DNA from: Evansella halocellulosilytica
GTDB taxonomy: Bacteria > Bacillota > Bacilli > Bacillales > Salisediminibacteriaceae
Direction: 5' to 3'
NCBI RefSeq assembly: GCF_002335745.1
Contig: NZ_NIST01000001.1
Location: 4,030,354-4,094,353 of the forward strand
DNA length: 64,000 nt
Shown: positions 11,096 through 20,118 of the stretch, piece by piece
Layout of the letters: every line of letters starts with the position of its first letter
Numbering within the stretch: the stretch's first letter is position 1
Translations under genes and position numbers: made by a program
Notes under the pieces: generated by a model
Database searches by the model: none
What the model saw: the letters and a program-made list of their open reading frames with translations, nothing else
Told to the model about the DNA's origin: nothing

Positions 11096-11539
11096 TTATT
11101 CGTATTCTTGCATCATTTCTGAGATATTCCCTGTTACGTCTACATTATCAGGCGTGCATAAAAAAATATTGATCCCTAGTTTTTGTATGTCCCCACCAAT
11201 AGCATAAACAGTTCCGCTCAAAAAATCTACTATTCGTTTTGCTTGGTCTCTCGGCAGTCGCTGCAAGTTAATGACAGTAGCTTTCCGGTTTTTTAAATGA
11301 TCAGCTATTTCCTGAACTTCGTCATAGCTGTGTGGTTCAATTAATATGACTTTAGCTTGACTCTGTACACTCGAAAGGCTAACGATATTTCCTTTCTGAT
11401 CTTTTTTATGGTCTTCAAAACGCGTTTCTTTTTTCGTTTGCACTGGTTCGATTTCATCCATGTTATCTACAGCAACTTCTGCATCACTATATTCATCCTC
11501 TAGCTCAAAAAAACGTTTGAATTTTCTTTTCATACTCAT
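11096..11539 (-). CDS. sepF: Cell division protein SepF
   Basis: Membrane-tethered partner of FtsZ that bundles filaments and helps septum assembly. 147 residues: a short amphipathic N-terminal helix ([13 protein letters not shown]), a linker of about 45 residues, and the conserved SepF core beginning around residue 60 ([14 protein letters not shown]) with the VINLQRL and [12 protein letters not shown] segments. Ribosome site GGTGGAAACA before the ATG at 11539. Neighbours ylmE and ylmG match the classical order. Confidence 0.96.
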   Translation of the reverse strand: MSMKRKFKRFFELEDEYSDAEVAVDNMDEIEPVQTKKETRFEDHKKDQKGNIVSLSSVQSQAKVILIEPHSYDEVQEIADHLKNRKATVINLQRLPRDQAKRIVDFLSGTVYAIGGDIQKLGINIFLCTPDNVDVTGNISEMMQEYE

Positions 11540-11560
11540 TTGTTTCCACCTCTATTCGAA

Positions 11561-12247
11561 TCAAATTTCTTTCGTGCCTACTAACGATGATCCAATCCGG
11601 ATAAACGTTGCCCCTTCTTCGACTGCAACTGTATAGTCATTTGACATTCCCATTGATAAATGACTGCATGGGGCGTGATGTAAGTTCATTTGTTCAATTT
11701 CTTCCTTTAATTGACGAAGCTGTCGAAAATATGGCCGAACTTCTTCAGCATTTTCAACAAACGGAGCCATTGTCATCAGACCGACAACTTCTATAGCTGG
11801 ATACTTATGTAAACTTTTTATAAAAGGAATCGTTTCTTCAACAGATAAGCCAGATTTCGTTTGCTCACCAGACACATTTACTTGCACAAAACATTTCTTT
11901 TTACTTCCCTCTGATGTACGTTTCTGGATTTCTTTAGCTAATGACTCACGATCTAGTGAATGAATATAATCAAAAGCATGAATAATATCTTTCACTTTGC
12001 GAGTCTGGAGGTTCCCGATGAAATGCCATATACCTTGCTTCCCCAGCTCGTCCCACTTTTTCATACCTTCTTCTGTTCTATTTTCACCAATATGTTTTAC
12101 ACCAGCTTCTAACGCTTCTTTTGTCTTTTCTATAGAAACATATTTCGTTACAGCTACAATGTTTATTTCAGCTGGATTTCGATTACTTTTACTGCAGGAT
12201 TCTTCTATAGCAGCACGAACTTGATTTAATTGATTCTTAACAGACAC
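11561..12247 (-). CDS. ylmE: YggS-family PLP-binding homeostasis protein
   Basis: Alanine-racemase-fold protein that binds pyridoxal phosphate and keeps vitamin B6 and amino/keto acid pools balanced; no firm catalytic activity is known. 228 residues from a GTG at 12247, which has AAGGAG eight bases upstream; the longer frame begins at TTG on the wrong side of that site. The PLP lysine is in AVTKY near residue 31, and HFIGNLQTRK and SMGMSNDY are typical. The usual upstream neighbour ylmD is absent and a new promoter precedes the gene. Confidence 0.93.
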   Translation of the reverse strand: MSVKNQLNQVRAAIEESCSKSNRNPAEINIVAVTKYVSIEKTKEALEAGVKHIGENRTEEGMKKWDELGKQGIWHFIGNLQTRKVKDIIHAFDYIHSLDRESLAKEIQKRTSEGSKKKCFVQVNVSGEQTKSGLSVEETIPFIKSLHKYPAIEVVGLMTMAPFVENAEEVRPYFRQLRQLKEEIEQMNLHHAPCSHLSMGMSNDYTVAVEEGATFIRIGSSLVGTKEI

Positions 12248-12642
12248 TTGAGCGACTCCTTCCAACTTACATGTTAAAACATTATTCTCCCTTTATCATA
12301 AAGAATCTTGTCGCATCAAGCAATGATTTCATAAAAAGAGGGGAATAAAATCACATCTTTTTATGAAAAAGTCTGTGAAAATTTATAGAACAGTCCAAGT
12401 TTCCATCCACTTCTTCTACGATTTGTTAAAGTGGCGCGATTTACCATATAGTTGAATGAATGTATTAGTTCCATTATCTACGTTAATGGTATTCATACGA
12501 AACACTTGTTCCTCAGTGGGAAGGTGCTTGGACTGCAGAAGTCTAATTATTGTGCTGACTTTATCACACACTTCAATTGCAACAAAGGTCGATGTAAACG
12601 CTCTTTGAGGTTAGACATTGAAATTTTATACTTTCTTAATTT
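12248..12642. other. Gap between ylmC and ylmE, no gene supported
   Basis: In Bacillus subtilis ylmD fills this position. Here no convincing coding frame or ylmD remnant is seen on either strand. The stretch carries the ylmE promoter near 12295-12323 and an AT-rich inverted repeat (CATAAAAAGA / TCTTTTTATG, about 12331-12366). Confidence 0.6.
12295..12323 (-). promoter_or_regulatory. Sigma-A type promoter of ylmE
   Basis: Minus-strand TTGCTT (12318-12323), a 17-base spacer and TATGAT (12295-12300), about 48 bases before the GTG start of ylmE. Fits an independent transcription start after loss of ylmD. Confidence 0.6.
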
Positions 12643-12675
12643 AAATAAAAATGAACCATAACTGCGGTTCATTTT
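12643..12675 (-). terminator. Intrinsic terminator after ylmC
   Basis: Minus strand AATGAACCGCAG / TTATGGTTCATT hairpin followed by TTTATTT, starting at the ylmC stop. Confidence 0.75.
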
Positions 12676-12676
12676 A

Positions 12677-12949
12677 CTAATTTTCTTGTTCATCAGCAGT
12701 CATTTGAAAATGACCAGACCCTTGATAGCGAACTAAGATGACATCTGAGCCAATTTTCACTATATTCTTCCAAGGGATAATAATCTCTTCTTCCCTGCTA
12801 AACAGATTCATCATTTTTCCACCACCTAGAATGATTGCTTCAACACGACCGTTTTCAAGGTTAATATCTAAGTCTGATATGTGCCCTAACAAACGCCCAT
12901 CAGCTAGGTTAACAATATCTTTTGATTGAATATCTGATATTTTTAACAT
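12677..12949 (-). CDS. ylmC: YlmC/YmxH family PRC-barrel protein
   Basis: 90-residue single-domain PRC-barrel protein (MLKISDIQSKDIVNL..., then GRLLGHISDLDIN and IIIPWKNIVKIG). Family members occur only in spore formers beside sporulation sigma genes; the function is unknown. The ATG at 12949 has GGAGGGG upstream. It is separated from sigG by that gene's terminator and from ylmE by its own, so it is a single-gene unit here. Confidence 0.85.
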   Translation of the reverse strand: MLKISDIQSKDIVNLADGRLLGHISDLDINLENGRVEAIILGGGKMMNLFSREEEIIIPWKNIVKIGSDVILVRYQGSGHFQMTADEQEN

Positions 12950-13107
12950 CCTCGTCCCCTCCTCTTCCGTACATTTTATGCACATGAATGTACTGATATA
13001 TCTGTTTATTATGAAGATGTTACGATTTTTATTACTTGATCCGGTACGAACGATAATAAAATAAAGCTTAGAATCGAAAACACGAATGTTGCCTTCTTGA
13101 TAACCAT

Positions 13108-13144
13108 GAAAAAGGCATGTGATTCAATATTGAATCGCATGCCC
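13108..13144 (-). terminator. Intrinsic terminator after sigG
   Basis: Minus strand GGGCATGCGATTCAA / TTGAATCACATGCC hairpin followed by TTTTTC. Confidence 0.85.
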
Positions 13145-13172
13145 ATGTAGTAAAAATATACATAATTCTTAT

Positions 13173-13958
13173 TTATTCTTTTGCATGTTTGTTCATCTGC
13201 TGAATCGCTGCTTTTTCTAAACGCGACACTTGTGCTTGTGATATTCCTATTTCATCTGCGACCTCCATTTGTGTCTTTCCTTGGAAAAAGCGCATATCCA
13301 GAATCATCTTTTCTCTGTCATTTAATCGGATCATCGCTTCCTTTAAAGCGATTTCTTCAATCCATTGAATATCTTTCTGTTTATCATCACTTATTTGATC
13401 AACGACATAAATTGGATCACCGCCATCATTATAAATAGGCTCAAATAATGACACGGGATCTTGGATAGCATCTAATGCGAAAACAATATCCTCTTTTGGA
13501 ACGTCTAACACTTTTGCAATTTCTTGTACTGTCGGCTCTCTTTCACGAGTTTTTTCGCTCATTAAGTTGTCTCTTACTTGAAGAGCTTTGTAAGCAATAT
13601 CCCGTAGAGATCTCGATACGCGAATTGGGTTATTATCACGTAAATACCGTCGAATTTCACCTATGATCATCGGAACAGCATATGTCGAAAATTTAACGTT
13701 CTGACTTAAATCAAAGTTATCAATCGACTTCATTAACCCAATACAGCCAACTTGAAACAGATCATCTACGTACTCTCCACGATTATTAAACCGTTGGATG
13801 ACACTTAAAACTAAACGTAAATTTCCATTCACGAGCTTTTCTCTTGCAGTTTCATCTCCACCTTGCATTTGTTCAAACAGAACTCGCATTTCTTTGTTCT
13901 TTAAAACTGGAAGCTTCGATGTATCTACACCGCAAATCTCAACTTTATTTCGTGTCAA
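13173..13958 (-). CDS. sigG: Late forespore RNA polymerase sigma factor G
   Basis: Directs late forespore transcription (SASPs, germination genes). 261 residues, with N-terminal VEICGVDTSKLPVLKN conserved in all sigma-G proteins, region 2 (DLFQVGCIGLMKSIDNF), and a region 4 helix-turn-helix (TQMEVADEIGISQAQVSRLE). Translation starts at TTG (13958) behind GGGGGG; no better start exists. A candidate sigma-F type promoter lies 36-64 bases upstream. sigE ends in a strong terminator, so sigG transcription is independent of the spoIIG operon, as expected for compartment-specific use. Confidence 0.98.
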   Translation of the reverse strand: MTRNKVEICGVDTSKLPVLKNKEMRVLFEQMQGGDETAREKLVNGNLRLVLSVIQRFNNRGEYVDDLFQVGCIGLMKSIDNFDLSQNVKFSTYAVPMIIGEIRRYLRDNNPIRVSRSLRDIAYKALQVRDNLMSEKTREREPTVQEIAKVLDVPKEDIVFALDAIQDPVSLFEPIYNDGGDPIYVVDQISDDKQKDIQWIEEIALKEAMIRLNDREKMILDMRFFQGKTQMEVADEIGISQAQVSRLEKAAIQQMNKHAKE

Positions 13959-13993
13959 TGTTGTCCCCCCTTAAGGAACTGATGTACAGGATT

Positions 13994-14022
13994 CAGTATC
14001 TCCTCAGGAGGGAAATTTATGC
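13994..14022 (-). promoter_or_regulatory. Candidate sigma-F promoter of sigG
   Basis: Minus strand GCATA (14018-14022), 14-base spacer, GGAGATACTG (13994-14003). Both boxes match the published sigma-F pattern (GYWTA and GGnRAnAnTR); the spacer is at the short end. It lies between the sigE terminator and the sigG start. Confidence 0.55.
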
Positions 14023-14036
14023 AGAAATAGATCAAT

Positions 14037-14065
14037 AGAAAAAGGCTTGATTGAGATCAAGCCTT
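14037..14065 (-). terminator. Intrinsic terminator after sigE
   Basis: Minus strand AAGGCTTGAT / ATCAAGCCTT hairpin followed by TTTCTATT, 20 bases after the sigE stop. Confidence 0.85.
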
Positions 14066-14084
14066 GATACTTCCCATTTTTTTC

Positions 14085-14804
14085 TTACAACATTTTATTA
14101 AATTCTTTTCTCAGACGCTTAATGATCCTTTTTTCTAACCTAGATATATAAGATTGTGAGATTCCAAGCATGTCAGCAACATCTTTTTGTGTCTTTTCTT
14201 CATCCCCTGCTAAGCCAAATCGCAGCTCCATAATTTGTTTTTCTCGATCATTCAACGTTTCCAATGCTTTCACTAAAAGCCTTCTGTCTACTTTATCTTC
14301 AATTCCACGGGTAATAATATCTTCTTCAGTCCCTAAAACATCTGAAAGTAAAAGTTCATTACCGTCCCAATCAATGTTCAAAGGTTCATCAAATGACACT
14401 TCTGAACGGATTTTATTGTTTCTCCTTAAATACATTAAAATTTCGTTTTCGATACACCGCGATGCATAAGTTGCCAGCTTAATTTTCTTTTCCGGATCAA
14501 ATGTATTTACAGCTTTAATCAATCCGATAGTCCCGATACTAATTAAATCTTCAATATTAATACCAGTGTTTTCAAATTTACGGGCGATATATACGACTAA
14601 GCGAAGATTTCGTTCGATCAGCATAGCTCGAACGGATTCATCACCATTTGGAAGCTTTTTTAACAAATACGCTTCTTCTTCTTTCGTTAAAGGGGGCGGC
14701 AATGCTTCACTACCGCCTATGTAATATACTTCATCTGACTTGATTCCTAGTTTCATTAAAACTTTATGAATGAAAAGACGTAGCTTTAATTTCCATTTAC
14801 TCAT
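14085..14804 (-). CDS. sigE: Mother-cell sigma factor E precursor (pro-sigma-E)
   Basis: Early mother-cell sigma factor. 239 residues including a basic, amphipathic pro-sequence of roughly 27-29 residues ([20 protein letters not shown]...) ahead of [13 protein letters not shown], where SpoIIGA is known to cut in Bacillus subtilis. Region 2 ([18 protein letters not shown]) and region 4 ([18 protein letters not shown]) are complete. It follows spoIIGA closely on the same strand, forming the spoIIG operon. Confidence 0.98.
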   Translation of the reverse strand: MSKWKLKLRLFIHKVLMKLGIKSDEVYYIGGSEALPPPLTKEEEAYLLKKLPNGDESVRAMLIERNLRLVVYIARKFENTGINIEDLISIGTIGLIKAVNTFDPEKKIKLATYASRCIENEILMYLRRNNKIRSEVSFDEPLNIDWDGNELLLSDVLGTEEDIITRGIEDKVDRRLLVKALETLNDREKQIMELRFGLAGDEEKTQKDVADMLGISQSYISRLEKRIIKRLRKEFNKML

Positions 14805-14829
14805 GCTTCTTCCCCCTTATGATTATGAT

Positions 14830-15750
14830 CTATGCAAATGCTATCCTTTTCTTTTGTTGCATGATTCTAGGGTGCAGTAAGCATTGATAATCTTTACGGT
14901 CTGAAAGTGTAGACTGACTTAAACCAATTAAGACTGAATAGCAGTTATAAGCTTCATTTTGATCATATATTGTTACACTATCGGGACGAACCGCCCACAT
15001 AAACTGCTCCGATTCACCTACCGTTCTAAAAGGAAGCAATGTCAGTTTATTCTGAAACTCGACTGGAACATCATCCATTTTCGAAAAGGCCTGACCCTTT
15101 ATTAACTTTTGTATGGAATTAGGGAATTGATCTCCAACTTCTGACATATCTATTACTATGACAGGTTTTCTCGTTATTGGATCCTCCAATCTGTTACCAC
15201 TATCAACAAACCCGTGCAGTTGTAATTCAATATGAGCGATTGTTATTTTGACGGCGTATACTTCATCGTAACGAATTTTTTCCGTTTCAACTGCTTCGAA
15301 CCTTTTTTTCGAATAATAATACATAATCGGTAATCCGATAAGGACAAAAGCCCAGCTTATTGGGCTTCCAAAGCCGCTAGTTTGTGTCGCAAAGGTTCCA
15401 TGGATAAAGTCCATATCAGCTTGTATAAAGTAATGTAAACCTAATAGCCCACCTCCTACTGCGAAGTTAACAAAATAAAACATTAGCCATGCTTGAATAA
15501 ATAGGCGGAAACGGTGAAAGCCAAATGTAATCAAAACGATTAAAATGGAATAGAACCCTTTTGCAAACGGATTTACTGCAACCTCCTGAAATGGCGTAAA
15601 TAAAAAAATGACATAAAAAGAGGCGAAAAATGCCCCTAATATTAAGCGGAATTTGCGTAAATCGCGTTTCAAAACGATGGCGGTTAACAGCAGTAACATG
15701 AAATCTACAAATAAGTTTAACAGCCAGATCACATCTAAATATATTTGCAC
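14830..15750 (-). CDS. spoIIGA: Sigma-E processing peptidase SpoIIGA
   Basis: Septum-localised protease that activates pro-sigma-E after SpoIIR signalling. 306 residues: five or so membrane helices in the N-terminal half, then a cytosolic aspartic-protease-like domain with the catalytic triad-like motif VDSGNRLEDP near residue 182. GTG at 15750 with GGTGGGAG upstream gives the family N-terminus (QIYLDVIWLLNL); the frame runs open a little further but without a ribosome site. First gene of the spoIIG operon. Confidence 0.95.
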   Translation of the reverse strand: MQIYLDVIWLLNLFVDFMLLLLTAIVLKRDLRKFRLILGAFFASFYVIFLFTPFQEVAVNPFAKGFYSILIVLITFGFHRFRLFIQAWLMFYFVNFAVGGGLLGLHYFIQADMDFIHGTFATQTSGFGSPISWAFVLIGLPIMYYYSKKRFEAVETEKIRYDEVYAVKITIAHIELQLHGFVDSGNRLEDPITRKPVIVIDMSEVGDQFPNSIQKLIKGQAFSKMDDVPVEFQNKLTLLPFRTVGESEQFMWAVRPDSVTIYDQNEAYNCYSVLIGLSQSTLSDRKDYQCLLHPRIMQQKKRIAFA

Positions 15751-15782
15751 TGCTCCCACCGTCCGATTAGGAATTTGAAAAT

Positions 15783-15815
15783 AGTATAGCGTACACAAAG
15801 CTGTATGTCTGTCAC
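15783..15815 (-). promoter_or_regulatory. spoIIG-type promoter with long spacer
   Basis: Minus strand GTGACA (15810-15815) and TATACT (15783-15788) separated by 21 bases, 33 bases before the spoIIGA start. The Bacillus subtilis spoIIG promoter is known for a 22-base spacer that makes it depend on Spo0A; the same unusual spacing is seen here. No perfect Spo0A box was found. Confidence 0.5.
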
Positions 15816-15889
15816 ATCTTGAGTAGAAAAAAACACTATTTTTGCCACCTTATCACTGATCTTGTCAACGTGTCGTTATAAACAAGTTC

Positions 15890-16890
15890 GAACAAGGTTC
15901 ACCCTTCATAGACTTATATAAACTTGAAAGAAAATACGTATCCGCCGGTAAAACGGGTGATTTTCGCACTATCAACCGTTTTCGCTCCGAGAAGATGAAG
16001 ATATTATTTATGAAGATTTCTTTTCCATAGTTGATCTCCTTCGGAATCACGGCCTCGTAAAGTTAGAAGATTACTTCCTTGATGGCACCAAAGTATAAGC
16101 TAATGCCAATAAATATACGTTCGTCTAGCGAAAAGCCACAGAGCGCTACAACAGTCAGCTCAACGAAAAGTACCACACCATTATGCAGGGCATTGAAAAG
16201 ATGACCAAGCAAGACGAGGAACACGCAGGAGAGTTGGACGAGCAAGAGAAACTGGAGGCTTGATCCAATTACTTCAGAGGATATCAAAGAGTCTATTAAC
16301 CATCTCGAAAAGAAACTGGTTGATGAACCAAAAAACCGTGAGGTTAAAAAAGCGAAGCGCCAGCTTGAGAAGGACCTTCTTCCGCGAAAAGAAAAATATG
16401 AAAAACAAAAAGAGATTCTGGCGGGACGAAACAGCTATTCTAAAACGGATACGGATGCCAGCTTTATGAGAATGAAAGACGACCATATGCGTAATGGCCA
16501 ACTCAAGCCAGGTTACAACATTCAGACAGGAACCGAAAACCAGTTTATTACCGGGTTTAGTCTTCATCAGCGTGCCGGTGATCCTGGTTGCCTAAAACCC
16601 CATTTTGAACTTTTAGAGAAATACGGACGACCACTGCCGGAGCATCTGATAGCCGACTCAGGATACGGTAGCGAGGAAAATTACTCCTTTTGTGAAGAGA
16701 AGCAAATGGAAGCTTTTGTGAAATACAGTACGCTTGATAAAGAACAGACTAAAAAGTTCAAAAATCAGGTTGGACGGGTGGAAAATCTCCAATAGATGAG
16801 GATTTGTATTGCCCATCACTTTCTAAAATGGGAAAGACATTCTAAATTCAAAGAACAAAAAGAAAAAAAGAGAGAGCAGAAGGCAGGATA
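15890..16890 (+). pseudogene. Decayed IS1182-family transposase
   Basis: Translation on the plus strand gives IS1182-type segments out of frame with each other: GDFRTINRFRSEKMK (near 15954), then after a frameshift YEDFFSIVDLLRNHGL, then EDYFLDGTK with a stop directly after (near 16096) and a second stop where a Trp is expected in KYTFV-RKATERY. Another frameshift near 16262 leads to TSEDIKESINHLEKK... through HLIADSGYGSEEN and a stop at 16793. The first two catalytic Asp positions are recognisable; the third catalytic residue and the C-terminus are gone, as is part of the N-terminus. Clearly inactive. Confidence 0.85.
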
Positions 16891-16939
16891 ACAGGCCACC
16901 TGTCCTCTAAAACTATAAAAAATTAAACGAAATAGAAAA

Positions 16940-16988
16940 GAGGTCGTCTACTAAAGGTCGCTATTCAGCGACCTTTTGAGACAGCCTC
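16940..16988 (-). terminator. Terminator after ftsZ
   Basis: On the minus strand AAGGTCGCT / AGCGACCTT forms the inner stem inside GAGG...CCTC, followed by TTTTC. It lies just past the ftsZ stop; it may also be the right end of the decayed IS. Confidence 0.7.
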
Positions 16989-17010
16989 TTTCAATTTTTT
17001 TACTCCGTAT

Positions 17011-18165
17011 TTAGTTACGACGCTTACGATTTCTTAAGAACGTCGGAATGTCTAGTGTATCCAGGTCTTCTTCAGACGAAGTGGATTGTTTTTTCGGTGG
17101 AGTAGAAGGTTGTTGATGTTGTTGTTGTTGTGCAGAAACAGATTCTGTACGATTCACAGGCTTTGTACGTTGTATAGATGGCTGCTGATGACTGCCTTGC
17201 ACCTTTTCAGGATCATCATCAAATCCTGTAGCAATAACAGTCACAACAATCTCATCTTTTAAATTTTCATTAATAACAGAACCAAAGATCATATTAACTT
17301 CACTATCTGAAGCTGTCGACACAATTTCTGCAGCTTCATGAACTTCGAATAAACTTAAGTTAGCACCACCAGTAATGTTCATTAACACACCTTGAGCACC
17401 ATCAATTGATGTTTCTAATAAAGGTGAGGAAATCGCTTTTTTCGCAGCCTCTGCCGCACGACTCTCACCTGTTGCGATTCCGATCCCCATTAGTGCTGAA
17501 CCTTTCTCACTCATGATCGTTTTTACGTCTGCAAAGTCTAAGTTAATAAGTCCTGGAACTGCAATAAGGTCGGAAATACCTTGTACACCTTGGCGTAAGA
17601 CGTTATCTGCCTCTCTAAAAGCTTCAAGCATAGGTGTATTTTTATCAACTATTTCAAGTAAACGGTCATTTGGAATAACAATTAACGTGTCGACTTTTTC
17701 TTTTAGTGCACCAATGCCGCCGCCAGCTTGTACCATTCGCTTGCGGCCTTCGAATGTAAACGGACGTGTAACGACACCAACAGTTAATGCTCCTGCTTCT
17801 TTTGCTATTTCAGCAATTACAGGGGCAGCACCTGTACCAGTTCCTCCGCCCATTCCAGCAGTAATAAATACCATATCTGCTCCGCTTAACACTTCTTCAA
17901 GTTGTTCTCTGCTTTCTTCTGCTGCTTTTTTACCTACTTCAGGATTCGCACCTGCTCCTAGCCCTCTCGTCAGTTTCCCTCCGAGTTGGAGCTTCGTTTC
18001 CGCTTTTGATAAGTGTAATGCTTGAGCGTCTGTATTCACAGCAATGAAATCGACACCTTGTAATCCATTTTCAATCATGCGGTTAACAGCGTTACTTCCA
18101 CCGCCACCTACACCGATAACTTTTATTGTTGCTAGTTGTTCCATATCCATTTCAAATTCTAACAT
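17011..18165 (-). CDS. ftsZ: Cell division GTPase FtsZ
   Basis: Tubulin homologue that forms the Z-ring. 384 residues; nucleotide-binding signature [10 protein letters not shown] at residues 107-116, synergy-loop and T7 residues in the central part ([11 protein letters not shown]), a Gln-rich linker, and the C-terminal peptide [13 protein letters not shown] that binds FtsA and SepF. ATG at 18165 behind GGGGGATCG. It follows ftsA by 40 bases and ends the dcw cluster with a terminator. Confidence 0.99.
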   Translation of the reverse strand: MLEFEMDMEQLATIKVIGVGGGGSNAVNRMIENGLQGVDFIAVNTDAQALHLSKAETKLQLGGKLTRGLGAGANPEVGKKAAEESREQLEEVLSGADMVFITAGMGGGTGTGAAPVIAEIAKEAGALTVGVVTRPFTFEGRKRMVQAGGGIGALKEKVDTLIVIPNDRLLEIVDKNTPMLEAFREADNVLRQGVQGISDLIAVPGLINLDFADVKTIMSEKGSALMGIGIATGESRAAEAAKKAISSPLLETSIDGAQGVLMNITGGANLSLFEVHEAAEIVSTASDSEVNMIFGSVINENLKDEIVVTVIATGFDDDPEKVQGSHQQPSIQRTKPVNRTESVSAQQQQHQQPSTPPKKQSTSSEEDLDTLDIPTFLRNRKRRN

Positions 18166-18204
18166 TTTCGATCCCCCAATCCATCTTGGTTCACAATTTT
18201 AATC

Positions 18205-19515
18205 CTATTCAAAGAATACTTTGAACCAGTTTGAAACTTTCTTCTTCACCCCTGGTCCTTCCGGTTGTGTTTTTTGTTTCGCAACCCGTTCTTTACGATC
18301 TTTTCGTTCATTTCTTTCATTTCTTTCCTCTTCATAACCGCCGCCTTCTCCAGTTGCAAGTGCAGATGGCAGTTCTTTTCCTTGAATACGCAAGTTTCGA
18401 TGAGCAAATGTAATAATACCGACACCATTTGTGTATTGAGGTTCCCTTACCCCTATGTAATCCGGTATTGCTACACGTACATTCTTTTGCAATACATCTC
18501 TTGCTAGCTCAAGTACCCCTTGCATTTTTACTGTTCCGCCAGTTAACACATAGCCTCCGGCTAACTCGCGATAGCCTAGACGCTGAATTTCTTTTTGGAC
18601 GAATTGAAGAACCTCTTCAATTCTAGGTTCAATAATGTTGGCAATTTGCCATTGAGAAAATTCTTGTTTTTGATCACTACCAATCTCCGAAACTTCGAAA
18701 GTTTCATCATCGGAGGCATGATCAACAAAAGCATGTCCATACTCTTTCTTTACAAGTTCAGCTTCTTCTGTAGACGTCCTTAAGCCAACAGATATATCAT
18801 TTGTAATATGATCTCCACCTATTGGAATTTGTGTTGTGCCTTGAAGAACGCCATTTTCAAATACAGAGACAGTTGTAGAACCTCCACCTAAATCTATTAA
18901 GGCTACTCCTAAACTTTTTTCATCTTTTGATAATGCAATTGAACCAGCTGACAGCGGCTGTAATACTATATCAGCAACTTTTAATCCAGCTTTTTCAACA
19001 CAACGTAAAATATTATGTAACATTGTTTTTGAGCCAGTAATAATTGTTCCTTCCATTTCAAGACGAACACCTATCATTCCTCGTGGATCATTGATTTCGT
19101 CTAAGCCATCAACAATAAACTGTTTTGGAATGACGTCGATAATTTCTCTTTCAGGAGGAATCGAAATAACTTGAGCTGCATCGATTACACGTGTGACATC
19201 TTCATCACCAATTTCTCTATCTTCACTTGATACGGCTACAACACCATGGCATGGCTGCAGTTGAATATGATTACCTGTAATCCCCACAATAACATGGTTA
19301 ATCGATAATCCAATCATTCTTTCTGCTTTATCAACGGCATTTTGAATCGACTGTACGGTTTCATCTATATCAACAATAGAACCTTTTTTGATTCCTTTAG
19401 AACTCGTCTCTCCAACACCAATGATGTTCAGCGTTCCGTTCGACATTTCTCCGATAATGACACGGACGCTTGATGTGCCTATATCTAATGTTACGTATAT
19501 TTCTTGGTTGTTCAT
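18205..19515 (-). CDS. ftsA: Cell division protein FtsA
   Basis: Actin-like ATPase that tethers FtsZ to the membrane. 436 residues; phosphate-binding loop near the N-terminus (VTLDIGTSSVRVI), phosphate 2 motif (ALIDLGGGSTTVS) and adenosine motif (GGYVLTGGTVKM). A charged, low-complexity linker (EERNERNERKDRKERV) precedes the C-terminal amphipathic membrane helix (VSNWFKVFFE). ATG at 19515 with GGAGGTGCC upstream. Confidence 0.98.
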   Translation of the reverse strand: MNNQEIYVTLDIGTSSVRVIIGEMSNGTLNIIGVGETSSKGIKKGSIVDIDETVQSIQNAVDKAERMIGLSINHVIVGITGNHIQLQPCHGVVAVSSEDREIGDEDVTRVIDAAQVISIPPEREIIDVIPKQFIVDGLDEINDPRGMIGVRLEMEGTIITGSKTMLHNILRCVEKAGLKVADIVLQPLSAGSIALSKDEKSLGVALIDLGGGSTTVSVFENGVLQGTTQIPIGGDHITNDISVGLRTSTEEAELVKKEYGHAFVDHASDDETFEVSEIGSDQKQEFSQWQIANIIEPRIEEVLQFVQKEIQRLGYRELAGGYVLTGGTVKMQGVLELARDVLQKNVRVAIPDYIGVREPQYTNGVGIITFAHRNLRIQGKELPSALATGEGGGYEEERNERNERKDRKERVAKQKTQPEGPGVKKKVSNWFKVFFE

Positions 19516-19603
19516 TGGCTGGCACCTCCTTTAAAGCATACATTTACACATATTAAGTGATTTCCCTTATTTCATTAACAATAAAACGAGATAGATATGA
19601 AAC

Positions 19604-19632
19604 TTATTCAACAACGATGTCATTATCCCTTT
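19604..19632 (-). promoter_or_regulatory. Candidate sigma-H promoter upstream of ftsA
   Basis: Minus strand AAAGGGATA (19624-19632), 11-base spacer, GTTGAATAA (19604-19612). The second box fits the sigma-H -10 pattern fully; the first has one mismatch to RnAGGAwWW. Bacillus subtilis ftsAZ has a sigma-H promoter used at the onset of sporulation. Confidence 0.45.
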
Positions 19633-19757
19633 TTTTAAAAGCTAATTTTTAAATTAAATCTGAAAAATTTGTTATCGAGAGATGACTTACGCAAGTTTAA
19701 CTACATTTATATTAATTGTAACGTTTATCTCTTAGATGTACTAGAGGAAAATAGTTT

Positions 19758-20117
19758 TCATTCAACTTGTTTATTCCTTCTACTCATCCATCTTTCTAGC
19801 AACATGCGACGAATCATCGCAATGTTATGGAAAAGCCGAACGCCGAAAGCAAATACAGCGACTAAATACAAGTCTACACCAAGATGAACGCCTAGAAAAG
19901 CCAAACCCGCTGCTAAAATGATGTTCGTAAAAAAACCTGTTAAAAATACCTGTTCATTAAATACATTTTCCAGATGTGCGCGAATGCCTCCAAATAACGT
20001 ATCTAATGCAGCAAGTACAGCTATTGACAAGTAGTTACTATATTCATCTGGAATTTGAAATTCCGAAAATAGACCTAATAGAACCCCAATTAAAAGACCT
20101 ACGATTGGAAGCCACAT
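19758..20117 (-). CDS. sbp: Small basic membrane protein Sbp
   Basis: 119-residue DUF1290 membrane protein with three to four hydrophobic segments and a basic C-terminal tail (RRMLLERWMSRRNKQ). Conserved upstream of ftsA in Bacilli; function unknown, division or envelope role inferred from position. ATG at 20117 behind GGAGGATTC and abutting ylxX, so probably co-translated. Confidence 0.85.
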   Translation of the reverse strand: MWLPIVGLLIGVLLGLFSEFQIPDEYSNYLSIAVLAALDTLFGGIRAHLENVFNEQVFLTGFFTNIILAAGLAFLGVHLGVDLYLVAVFAFGVRLFHNIAMIRRMLLERWMSRRNKQVE

Positions 20118-20118
20118 T

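Noticed and set aside
12452-12661. 69-codon plus-strand frame between ylmC and ylmE
   Set aside because: No ribosome site or family likeness; runs through the ylmC terminator.
13965-14012. Pairing of the sigG ribosome site GGGGGG with upstream CCCTCC
   Set aside because: If the candidate sigma-F promoter is used, CCCTCC lies upstream of the transcript start and cannot pair.
16274-16567. 97-codon minus-strand frame inside the decayed IS
   Set aside because: Opposite to recognisable transposase sequence; composition is an antisense artefact.
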